Shown here: positions 1 to 5,621 of the stretch, one piece after another | How the letters are laid out: every line of letters begins with the position of its first letter | How positions within the stretch are numbered: position 1 is the stretch's first letter | Assembly: GCA_003224835.1 (NCBI GenBank) | Contig: QHZX01000149.1 | Coordinates: 3,816 to 9,436 of the forward strand | Direction: 5' to 3' | Origin: Acidobacteriota bacterium | GTDB lineage: Bacteria; Acidobacteriota; Terriglobia; Terriglobales; Acidobacteriaceae | DNA length: 5,621 nucleotides | Position numbers and translations under genes: made by a program | Notes under the pieces: model-generated | Seen by the model: only the letters and a program-made list of their open reading frames with translations | What the model was told of the DNA's origin: nothing | Databases searched by the model: none

Positions 1-1181
1 GCATAGCCTTCAAACTCGCGCAGGCTTTATTAGCAAGACGCCTTACACACCGCGACCAGGCCCAATTATTGCTTTCGTTCATGAAGATTGCTGCCATTGC
101 AACCATCGCCGATTCAGTTCCGTTGCACGGAGAGAACCGGGTCATCGCCAGCCTCGGATTAAACGCGCTGCGCTCGACAGTGAATCCCGGGTTAAAAGCA
201 TTGCTCGAACTGGCACATCTCGACGGCAGACCGCTGACTTCGGAGGAAGTCGCGTTTCGAATCGCGCCCAGAATCAATGCTGCAGGGCGAATGGATATCG
301 CGGCGGACGTGATCGACCTGTTCACCTTGAAAGATCCAACTCGAGCGCGGGAAGTAGCGGCGCGTCTCGACAAACTAAACGGTGATCGGCAGGAGGAGGA
401 GCGTCGCATCGTGGATGCGATCGAGAAACGCATAACCGAAGACTCTGCGCTGCGGGATTCCTTTTGCATGGTGATTGACGGCGAGGGATGGCATAGAGGC
501 GTTATTGGAATTACGGCAACGCGCGTCGTCGAGCGCTATGGGCGTCCTGCGATTGTGATCTCTCGAGACGGAGAAGAGGCGCACGGCTCCGGAAGATCCA
601 TTTCAGTTTTTCATTTGTTAAATGCGCTTGAGTCTTGCCCGACTCTTTTCACGCGATATGGTGGCCATGCGCACGCGGTTGGATTTTCGCTGCCGTCGTC
701 GCGAGTGGCTGAATTCCGGGCTTCAGTCGAGGCTTACGCCCGTGCCCGCTTAAAGGTGGATGACTTTGAGCCGGTGCTGAACGTTGATGCCGAGCTTGCG
801 CTCGATTCCATCACCCCGGAGCTGTTCGCGGCGCTGCAGAAGCTGGAGCCGTTCGGCGCAGGGAACCACGAGCCGGTTTTTTGTGCGCGGGCCGCGCGGC
901 TGAGTGCGCCTATGAAAATTTTGAAAGAAAAGCATGTTCGAATGAAGTTGTCTCCCAGCCAGGCGAATGGCGGCAATGCTGGATGGCGGCGTGCTCTCAC
1001 CTACAACTCGATGGGATGGCGATTAGCGGAACGCGCACAGCGGGAAAAACTATTGCCCGGCGATCTTCTGGATATTGCGTTTAACCTCGGTCACAATGAC
1101 CACCCAGAGTTTGGGGGAATCGAGCTGTCATTGCGAGATTTCAAATCTTTAGAAAAGGCTAGTGCCCACGGCACGACATAG
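1..1181 (+). CDS. recJ: Single-stranded-DNA-specific 5'-3' exonuclease RecJ, C-terminal part (5' end outside window)
   Basis: RecJ is a cytoplasmic DHH-family exonuclease that degrades single-stranded DNA 5' to 3' in recombination and mismatch/base-excision repair. The frame is open from base 3 to the TAG at 1179-1181, giving 392 visible residues. A full RecJ is usually about 560-580 residues, so roughly 170-190 are missing, including the DHH motif. The visible part begins IAFKLAQALL, a typical internal RecJ segment, so the TTG at 69 is not the true start. Landmarks, numbered from base 3: IATIADSVPL (28-37), whose Asp33 matches the motif IV metal ligand; IAPRINAAGRM (87-97); WHRGVIGI (163-170); the DHHA1 signature GGHAHAVGF (220-228); LEPFGAGNHEPVF (281-293), which opens the C-terminal OB-fold. 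No visible key residue is lost and the C-terminus looks complete. It converges on the HEAT-repeat gene, with 6 bp between the stops. Confidence 0.95.
   Translation, partial: IAFKLAQALLARRLTHRDQAQLLLSFMKIAAIATIADSVPLHGENRVIASLGLNALRSTVNPGLKALLELAHLDGRPLTSEEVAFRIAPRINAAGRMDIAADVIDLFTLKDPTRAREVAARLDKLNGDRQEEERRIVDAIEKRITEDSALRDSFCMVIDGEGWHRGVIGITATRVVERYGRPAIVISRDGEEAHGSGRSISVFHLLNALESCPTLFTRYGGHAHAVGFSLPSSRVAEFRASVEAYARARLKVDDFEPVLNVDAELALDSITPELFAALQKLEPFGAGNHEPVFCARAARLSAPMKILKEKHVRMKLSPSQANGGNAGWRRALTYNSMGWRLAERAQREKLLPGDLLDIAFNLGHNDHPEFGGIELSLRDFKSLEKASAHGTT
1162..1174 (-). terminator. Weak candidate terminator hairpin for the minus-strand HEAT gene
   Basis: GTGCC (1162-1166) and GGCAC (1170-1174) form a perfect 5-bp stem with a 3-nt loop inside the last recJ codons. 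Read on the minus strand, the hairpin lies just beyond the HEAT gene stop and is followed by TAGCCTTTTCT, a poor U tract that starts several bases late. On the plus strand no T run follows, so it would not terminate recJ. The stem is short and could be chance; it is listed because nothing else resembling a terminator lies between these convergent genes. Confidence 0.2.
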
Positions 1182-1187
1182 CGTGAA

Positions 1188-3548
1188 TTACTTCGCCCCT
1201 GCAGCTTTCTTCAGCGCATTGCCGGCTTCATCAGCCAGTGGACCGTGAGTCTTTGCAAATTCCTCCAGTAATGCGATTGCCTCATCAGATCGGTTGTTTG
1301 AGAGAGCCTGCAGGGCCGCTCGGCGAACTATAATCTCCAACTTTTCATTGCGCAGCAGCGTTGCCAAGGACTCGAGAGCTTCATCCACATCAATGGCATT
1401 CAGAACCTGAATTGCTTTTCTGGAAGCGGCGAGATTGCTTACTGCACCACAAATGAATGCCTCCAGCCCCTCGATGGTTTTTACGTGCCTCAAGAACATG
1501 AGCTCATCCAGAGCTTCATCCAGAATATTGGGAGCCAGCTTCAGAAGCGAGCCAGCCAATACCGGGGCCGCGCGAACTGTGCGACTGCGGACGAGGGCCT
1601 TCAACGCAGCTTGTTGAACCCTCGCGTCGTGATGTTCCAGAGCCGGAACGATGTGGTCGGCAAGATCAGGATCTTTGAGTTCGGCCAAGACTCCGCAAAT
1701 GTTCCTGACCACGTACCATCGCTCGTCCTTCAAGTACTTGTATGCCACCTCGATGCTTGCCTTTCCGAGGTGGCCGATCAGTCGGATTAACGCTAAACGA
1801 TTTCGCGCGTCGCGCTCATCGATCAGGTGATTGAATACGCTCTCGATGCTTGCCGGCGCGGCGAAGCGCAACAACGTTGCCGAACTCTTGCTCCACACCG
1901 AATCGCCTCGCTGGAGTAAAAATAACTCAATGATGCGGTCGATGGCGGCGGCAGGAAGTAGTCTCCCCAGGCTGATGCCACAGCATTTCTTGTGCTTTTC
2001 TGGATCTCTGTTGAATGAGCTTTCCAAGATATTGCCGATCGCCAGCACGTCCTGGAAGCTCTCGAAGGAGGCGACCGATTGGGCGAGGATTGTCAAAGCA
2101 GTTGCTGCTTGCGCGTGTATGAAATCCGAGAGATCCTCACGCATTAACGCCCGTCCCAAGCGTTCGATCGTTTTGCTGCTAAACCCAGCTTGTGCTAGGG
2201 GAATGCTGCGGATCAGCTCTGGCGCCCGGCTTAGCTCGGTAACGTCGATCTGTCCCGGTTCATCGAGAAAGTCGAAATAGTGAGTCGCCAGCGCGGTTAC
2301 GAGATTCATCTCACGCGCTTTGATGAATTCTTTCGCTAAATCTATAAGCCGACGGAACTCTGTCGACGAGTAATGCTTAATGGCCATCAGGCGGTCATAT
2401 CGCTTCGGGCCACTCAATGTGCTCCACTGCAACTCCTCGCGAATTTTCTCTTGGAGATGAGGAGGCACTGCGAATTCCTGTATGAACTTTGCCAGCTTCT
2501 GCGCCAGTCGGTCGGCCATTTGCGTGGCTTGCAAGCTACGCGCAAGGAGGCGCACCGCATCCTCCTCGATCAGAAGCTTCTGTGTTTGACCCTCTGCCGA
2601 TTGAAGTTTCTTGCCCGCGAGCTGCAGAGCTGTATCTTCAATGTATTCGGCTGCTAATCGCTCAGGCGGTAGGCTGGTGAGTTCCTGGCGCCGCTCCGTC
2701 GGAAAATTGTCCAGAATCTTGTCCACTCCGGTATTGCGCAGAATGCGTGCCAGAGATGTGTATGATTTCTGGGGATTTCCTCTCTCCTCTAGAAGCGAGC
2801 GCTGCACCGACGCTTCCACCATTTCCATGAAGCTGCCGGACCTCGTATTTCTCAGCCCATGCGCGTTGCGCCAGGAGGAGGGTGAAGGACCGACGTCTCC
2901 CTGGTTCTGCGGACCTTCTCCCGCAGGAACTGAACCACGTGTGGAGTAGCCTACAGGCGCCCCATGCCCTGTGCCGGATATTCCGTTATCTGCCACCGCC
3001 GGTCCGCCGACTACATACCGCTTGCCTGAAAGTGCATCCGAACCGGATGCTCCTGTCCCAGCCTCTCCGTTTGATCCTTCTCTGGCTGGAAACCCGCCTG
3101 ATCCACCCGACCCCGCGCCGAAATTTTGCTGCCCGGTGTGTTCTTTTCCTTCGGCGGCTGCTCCCGGATCGCCAGTCGCATCAACTACAATTTGCCCTTC
3201 TTTCAACGCGACTAGATTGGGCATCTTGATCGGAACTCCGTGGCCACTGCCGTCAAACTGCTGACCGGCGAACTCCGAAACCACGTCGTTACGCACCGAA
3301 GGATCGAAGCATCCTGAATCCAGTAACGCGTCGATCGAGTCCAGAAAATCGCGTGAACCCTGCTCTTCTCCCATTTGCTTGGAGAGGATGTAAGCTTCGG
3401 AATCGGTATCGATGATGGTGTCGCCCTGCTCGTCTTTTTTCTGATTTTTCGACGCTGGAAGGATGCGGGCGCCCTCGACTTCATTTTTATCCAGGAAACT
3501 CAACGTCCCGCCAGCATCTTCGATCGCTTTGCTGGAGGAAGCAAGCAT
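1188..3548 (-). CDS. HEAT-repeat protein, main body (gene apparently split by a frame break at its 5' end)
   Basis: An ORF of 786 residues from ATG at 3548 to TAA at 1188. Residues 1-122 are acidic and mixed, with no signal peptide or membrane segment. Residues about 123-225 are a Gly/Ala/Ser-rich, probably disordered linker. Residues about 245-560 look alpha-helical. Residues about 565-780 contain HEAT-like helical pairs, for example 577-608, 611-656 (WYVVRNICGVLAELKDPDLA followed by DARVQQAALKAL) and 733-764. HEAT arrays generally act as protein-binding scaffolds; no catalytic motif is visible, so the specific role is unknown. A GGAG four bases before the ATG could allow separate initiation. 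However, the ATG lies 49 bases inside the upstream ORF 3500-3841, and that ORF's family-like sequence ends exactly at this point. The ATG is therefore more likely an internal Met near a disrupted junction than the original start. The protein is probably cytoplasmic. Confidence 0.85.
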   Translation of the reverse strand: MLASSSKAIEDAGGTLSFLDKNEVEGARILPASKNQKKDEQGDTIIDTDSEAYILSKQMGEEQGSRDFLDSIDALLDSGCFDPSVRNDVVSEFAGQQFDGSGHGVPIKMPNLVALKEGQIVVDATGDPGAAAEGKEHTGQQNFGAGSGGSGGFPAREGSNGEAGTGASGSDALSGKRYVVGGPAVADNGISGTGHGAPVGYSTRGSVPAGEGPQNQGDVGPSPSSWRNAHGLRNTRSGSFMEMVEASVQRSLLEERGNPQKSYTSLARILRNTGVDKILDNFPTERRQELTSLPPERLAAEYIEDTALQLAGKKLQSAEGQTQKLLIEEDAVRLLARSLQATQMADRLAQKLAKFIQEFAVPPHLQEKIREELQWSTLSGPKRYDRLMAIKHYSSTEFRRLIDLAKEFIKAREMNLVTALATHYFDFLDEPGQIDVTELSRAPELIRSIPLAQAGFSSKTIERLGRALMREDLSDFIHAQAATALTILAQSVASFESFQDVLAIGNILESSFNRDPEKHKKCCGISLGRLLPAAAIDRIIELFLLQRGDSVWSKSSATLLRFAAPASIESVFNHLIDERDARNRLALIRLIGHLGKASIEVAYKYLKDERWYVVRNICGVLAELKDPDLADHIVPALEHHDARVQQAALKALVRSRTVRAAPVLAGSLLKLAPNILDEALDELMFLRHVKTIEGLEAFICGAVSNLAASRKAIQVLNAIDVDEALESLATLLRNEKLEIIVRRAALQALSNNRSDEAIALLEEFAKTHGPLADEAGNALKKAAGAK
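2874..3182 (-). other. Low-complexity Gly/Ala/Ser-rich linker within the HEAT protein
   Basis: Residues about 123-225 of the 786-residue ORF are dominated by Gly, Ser, Ala and Pro (for example GAGSGGSGGFPAREG), with few hydrophobic residues and no predicted helices. They separate the acidic N-terminal part from the helical C-terminal part. The likely role is a flexible tether. The repeats are irregular, so this is not a tandem array. Confidence 0.7.
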
Positions 3549-3841
3549 GTAACTCCACGCTTCAGAAATTCGGTTTCCAGGTGCCGCAACGAGGGGTCCG
3601 TCGTCAGCAGATTGTTCAACATGATCTGGTTATCAACGAACCCGAAGGTAAACTGCCCTACTTCCTTGAGTAGAGTATTCAGGAGTTCAAAGCTCTGCTG
3701 AATCGGTCGTTCGACGCTCTTATGGTCAACCGTGAACATTACGGCGGTCTTCACCGTCATCTGCAGACCACGGGCGAAGCGCAAACCCAAAGCTTTGATT
3801 TGTTGTTTGTTATCTGACACGCTAGGATCCGATGGCACCAC
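3500..3841 (-). CDS. N-terminal module of the HEAT-repeat protein, in a separate frame (probable gene fragment)
   Basis: An ORF of 113 residues with GTG at 3841 and TGA at 3500-3502. Residues about 8-97 read like a genuine domain: an amphipathic segment (KQQIKALGLRFARGLQMTVK), then FTVDHKSVERPIQQSFELLN, then GQFTFGFVDNQIMLNN, ending in LETEFLKRGV. This resembles the helical N-terminal region found in some HEAT and HD-GYP proteins, where 'L..rGI' is normally followed by about 20 residues of the form 'sitf..Gvt.eel..fl.lL'. Here, after Thr98, the frame runs into 15 non-homologous-looking residues (CLLPPAKRSKMLAGR) and stops. The continuation LASSSKAIEDAGG lies in the other frame. I infer that this and the 786-residue ORF were one gene of about 900 codons. 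The start is uncertain: AGGAG (3841-3845) overlaps the first GTG, and GTG at 3838 and 3820 are alternatives. It may be translated as a short protein or be nonfunctional. Confidence 0.65.
   Translation of the reverse strand: MVPSDPSVSDNKQQIKALGLRFARGLQMTVKTAVMFTVDHKSVERPIQQSFELLNTLLKEVGQFTFGFVDNQIMLNNLLTTDPSLRHLETEFLKRGVTCLLPPAKRSKMLAGR
3553..3556 (-). promoter_or_regulatory. Possible internal ribosome binding site for the 786-residue ORF
   Basis: The minus strand reads GGAG, then TTAC, then ATG at 3548. The spacing of four is short but usable. It lies in the coding sequence of the upstream ORF (the Arg-Gly-Val codons), so it may be coincidental. If functional, it would permit translational coupling of the two overlapping ORFs. 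Confidence 0.3.
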
Positions 3842-3845
3842 TCCT
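3841..3845 (-). promoter_or_regulatory. Shine-Dalgarno-like AGGAG at the 5' end of the HEAT N-terminal ORF
   Basis: AGGAG on the minus strand directly abuts two consecutive GTG codons (3841 and 3838). The spacing is too short for the first (overlapping) and only two bases for the second. The next in-frame candidate, GTG at 3820, is 20 bases away. It is therefore the likely ribosome binding region, but it does not fix the start codon. Confidence 0.4.
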
Positions 3846-3864
3846 ATTAAGCCGCACCACGTCC

Positions 3865-3893
3865 CTAAAAGTATGGAAGGTCATTCCAGTCAA
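3865..3893 (-). promoter_or_regulatory. Candidate sigma70-type promoter for the HEAT gene
   Basis: On the minus strand, TTGACT (3888-3893) matches the -35 consensus at five of six positions. TTTTAG (3865-3870) sits 17 bases downstream as a weak -10. This would start transcription about 15-20 bases before the GTG codons. The -10 is poor, so confidence is low. Confidence 0.25.
3874..3888. repeat. Short inverted repeat TGGAA-N5-TTCCA in the promoter spacer
   Basis: TGGAA (3874-3878) and TTCCA (3884-3888) are perfect inverted arms around GGTCA. The element almost exactly fills the spacer of the proposed minus-strand promoter, a position where a repressor could act. Five-base arms can occur by chance. 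Confidence 0.3.
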
Positions 3894-3917
3894 AGCAATG
3901 AGGTCAGCGGCATTGCT
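3894..3917. repeat. Perfect 7-bp inverted repeat AGCAATG / CATTGCT
   Basis: AGCAATG (3894-3900) and CATTGCT (3911-3917) pair perfectly across a 10-base loop. The element lies immediately upstream of the proposed -35 of the HEAT gene and would suit an operator or activator site. No T run follows on either strand, so it is not an intrinsic terminator. Confidence 0.45.
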
Positions 3918-3932
3918 GTGCCTTTGGTAACT

Positions 3933-3942
3933 GTTCCGGAAC
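3933..3942. repeat. Perfect palindrome GTTCCGGAAC
   Basis: A ten-base perfect palindrome in the divergent region. Its GTTC...GAAC half-sites recur at 3987-3998 with a different centre (GTTC-TAAG-GAAC). The spacing and polarity do not match the usual LexA boxes. Confidence 0.4.
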
Positions 3943-3962
3943 GACACTGAAGAGGAGAAATA

Positions 3963-4006
3963 GGCACAACACTGCACATAATCGATGTTCTAAGGAACTT
4001 TGTGCC
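3963..4006. repeat. Nested inverted repeats: GGCACAA/TTGTGCC enclosing GTTC-TAAG-GAAC
   Basis: GGCACAA (3963-3969) and TTGTGCC (4000-4006) are perfect 7-bp arms separated by 30 bases. Inside, GTTC (3987-3990) and GAAC (3995-3998) form a tetraloop hairpin ending one base before the outer 3' arm. In RNA this could form a two-stem element; in DNA it could be paired operator sites. It is not adjacent to either start codon. Confidence 0.45.
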
Positions 4007-4176
4007 ACATGTTGTTGTCCATTGATCAAGCCGGGCTCCGCGCCAAGAGAGTCAACCCGTGGCAAGAACATTACGATTAATCTGATTAGGCGACCGGCGT
4101 TGGCAACCAACTTACTTTCTACTCACGTCACATACATCATTCATCCCGCGTTCTTCTTTTAAATTGCTCTATCTGT

Positions 4177-4181
4177 GGAGG
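4177..4181 (+). promoter_or_regulatory. Ribosome binding site GGAGG for the DUF4139-type gene
   Basis: GGAGG is followed by six bases (TTCAAA) and ATG at 4188. This is a strong site with standard spacing. It supports ATG 4188 as the authentic start, even though that frame stops after 17 codons. Confidence 0.7.
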
Positions 4182-4187
4182 TTCAAA

Positions 4188-4241
4188 ATGCGAAAGGAAC
4201 GTTGGCTGATTCTTCTGTTGGTCTTTGCGATTTGTCAGTAA
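4188..4241 (+). other. Signal-peptide leader frame ending in a premature TAA
   Basis: From ATG 4188 the frame encodes MRKERWLILLLVFAICQ and then TAA at 4239-4241. The basic start (RKER) followed by a hydrophobic run (WLILLLVFAI) is a textbook Sec signal-peptide n- and h-region. There is no Ala-x-Ala cleavage site and no good lipobox before the stop, as if the end of the signal peptide were missing. The mature protein continues in the frame that begins one base earlier (TCA GTA AAA at 4235). Confidence 0.65.
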
Positions 4242-5621
4242 AACGCGTGGTCCTCTATAAAAATGGCGTCGGGTACTTCGAGCACTCGGCACGAGTGCGC
4301 GGGAATCAGGAACTCGGCATTGATTTCACTACTGGTCAGTTGAATGACGTACTCAAGTCGTTGACGGTCGTCGACCTCGGCGACGGACGAATCTCCGATA
4401 TTCGGTACAACTCAATCGCTCCTTTGGACGAACGCTTGCGTGCGCTTAGATTGCCTTTCGGCGAGCAGATTACGCGCGCGGAGTTCCTTTCTGCGCTCCG
4501 GGGTTCACGCGTCGACGTCACTGGAAAAGGTGAATCCGCTACCGGGCGCCTGCTCAGCGTAGAGCAGGAAGATCGCACCAACGACTCCGGGGCGACATAC
4601 CATGTGACGGAGTTTTCGGTCGTCGCCGACTCCGGTGAGATGAAGAATTTCGAACTCGGTCCTGGCGTTTCCGTGCGGTTGGCGGACCATGAACTGAATG
4701 ACGAAGTCGGGCGCTATCTGAATCTGGTGGGCTCGTCGCGAGCGCGTGATCTCCGCCGCATGACGGTCTCAGCGACCGGAAATGGTGACCGCGATATCTT
4801 CGTCAGCTACATCAGCGAAGTGCCGGTGTGGAAGAGCACCTATCGTATTATTCTTCCGCAAAAACCTGACGAAAAGCCGCTGCTTCAGGGCTGGGCGATT
4901 GTGGACAATACGATTGGCGAAGACTGGAAGGACGTGCAGTTGTCGCTGATCGCGGGCGCACCACAGTCTTTCATTCAGGACATTTCGCAGCCGCTATACG
5001 CGCGACGTCCGGAGATTGCATTGCCGCAATCGGCGATGCTGACTCCGCAAACCCATGAAGGAACAATGAAAGACGAAAGATCTTCCGGACCACCGCCACC
5101 GCCTCCCTCCGGCGGAGCGATCGGCGGACCGGGGCAGACCGGACAGTTTGATTATAAGACCCGAAGTATGAACGCTCCGGGCATTTCATCTGAACAAGTC
5201 GAAGTACAAGGAGCAGCCGTTCCGATGGTGTCCATCCCCACTAATGGTCGAAATCTTGCCCAGGTCGCACAGCTTCAGAACGCTCAGGTCGCCCAAGCCC
5301 AGGAACTCGGCGACTATTTCGAATACAACATCAAACAGGCGATCACTATCGGCAAGAATCAATCTGCCCTAGTACCGATTCTCCAGTCGCGAATCGAAGC
5401 CGAGAAGGTTACGCTGTGGACTGCGAACGAAAACCAGCCGGCGCTGCGGGCGCTTTGGGTCAAGAACGCCAGCGGGCTCACGCTTGATTCCGGAACGTTC
5501 AACATCATTGACAGTGGAACATTTGCCGGAGAGGGGCTAATCGAAACCGTTCATCCCAATGAACGACGGTTGCTCTCCTATGCGGCGGATACGGCGGTGC
5601 GCGTCAGTTCTCAGTCCGAAT
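4188..5621 (+). CDS. DUF4139 domain-containing exported protein, frame-broken near the N-terminus and cut by the window end
   Basis: The body is one open frame from 4235 to the window end (462 residues visible, no stop). Numbering from Ser at 4235: the N-terminus VKRVVLYKNGVGYFEH (2-17) is the conserved opening of this family; residues 18-260 are a beta-rich region including EVPVWKSTYRIILP and LLQGWAIVDNTIGEDW; 285-305 is a Pro/Gly-rich linker with six consecutive prolines (286-291); 340-357 is Ala/Gln-rich; 360-462 matches a DUF4139-type C-terminal domain (ITIGKNQSALVPIL, LRALWVKNASGLTL). The function is unknown; relatives are called mucoidy-inhibitor-like without firm biochemistry. The leader frame with the ribosome binding site and signal peptide ends in TAA at 4239, so the two frames do not join. 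Alternative starts in the body frame are GTG 4175, TTG 4202 and GTG 4247, none with a good ribosome site; the first in-frame ATG is at 4640. Export to the envelope is inferred from the leader. Confidence 0.8.

Larger units (their letters stand above)
3842..4187. other. Divergent intergenic region, no credible gene
   Basis: These 346 bases separate the minus-strand HEAT gene from the plus-strand DUF4139-type gene. The short ORFs crossing them have no recognisable protein signature. The region is less GC-rich than its flanks and holds several perfect inverted repeats, listed separately, plus small palindromes such as GATTAATC (4075-4082) and the GTTGG/CCAAC hairpin (4099-4111). A weak minus-strand promoter can be proposed. 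I see no convincing -35/-10 pair for the plus-strand gene, although TTGGCA (4100-4105) is a fair -35 without a matching -10. Confidence 0.6.

Noticed and set aside
69..71. TTG at 69 as the start of recJ
   Set aside because: The frame stays open to the window edge and the upstream residues IAFKLAQALL are typical RecJ, so the gene begins outside the window.
1831..2280. Long plus-strand ORF opposite the HEAT gene (149 codons)
   Set aside because: It is antisense to clearly HEAT-like coding sequence and its composition has no domain character. The same holds for other plus-strand ORFs between 1435 and 3700.
3540..3560. Programmed -1 ribosomal frameshift joining the two HEAT ORFs
   Set aside because: There is no slippery X-XXY-YYZ heptamer, and protein sequence appears to be missing at the junction, which frameshifting would not explain.
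3933..3998. GTTC...GAAC palindromes as LexA/SOS boxes
   Set aside because: Gram-positive boxes are GAAC-N4-GTTC and alphaproteobacterial ones are direct GTTC repeats; the polarity here is different.
3904..4110. A 68-codon minus-strand ORF with a hydrophobic stretch in the intergenic region
   Set aside because: It starts with TTG, lacks a ribosome site, has no recognisable family, and covers the inverted repeats; it is probably chance.
4101..4116. TTGGCAACC as a sigma54 -24 element
   Set aside because: The matching GC at -12 is absent at the required spacing.
4971..5189. Minus-strand ORF inside the DUF4139-type gene
   Set aside because: It is a shadow of the plus-strand frame, which carries the conserved motifs; the same applies to 4336-4581 and 4505-4690.

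Overview
The window is a GC-rich bacterial segment with three protein-coding loci and one structured divergent intergenic region. The protein sequences look most like soil Acidobacteriota (Terriglobia-like). That assignment rests on recalled family resemblance of the HEAT-repeat protein and the DUF4139-like protein, not on a database search. I see no rRNA, tRNA, insertion sequence, CRISPR array or phage gene.

Region by region: (1) 1-1181, plus strand: the C-terminal two thirds of the single-strand DNA exonuclease RecJ, cut by the left edge of the window. (2) 1188-3841, minus strand: a long HEAT-repeat protein, convergent with recJ with only 6 bp between the stop codons. Its N-terminal module (3500-3841) is in a different frame from the rest (1188-3548). 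The family-like sequence passes from one frame to the other near 3548, and a stretch of protein appears to be missing there. (3) 3842-4187: a 346-bp divergent intergenic region with several perfect inverted repeats, one weak minus-strand promoter candidate and a strong ribosome binding site for the next gene. (4) 4188-5621, plus strand: a DUF4139-type protein, cut by the right edge. A good Shine-Dalgarno sequence and signal peptide lie in one frame, which stops after 17 codons; the 462-residue body of the protein is open in another frame.

The most notable observation is that both divergently oriented genes have a frame break close to the N-terminus. In both, the downstream frame begins one base too early, as if 3k+1 bases were missing. 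The breaks could be real decay, separate translation of overlapping ORFs, or consensus errors in a draft or metagenome assembly; the sequence alone cannot decide. The genes do not form an evident pathway: recJ is DNA-repair housekeeping, and the other two are a probable scaffold protein and a probable exported protein of unknown function. I found no convincing evidence of an undescribed biological system.
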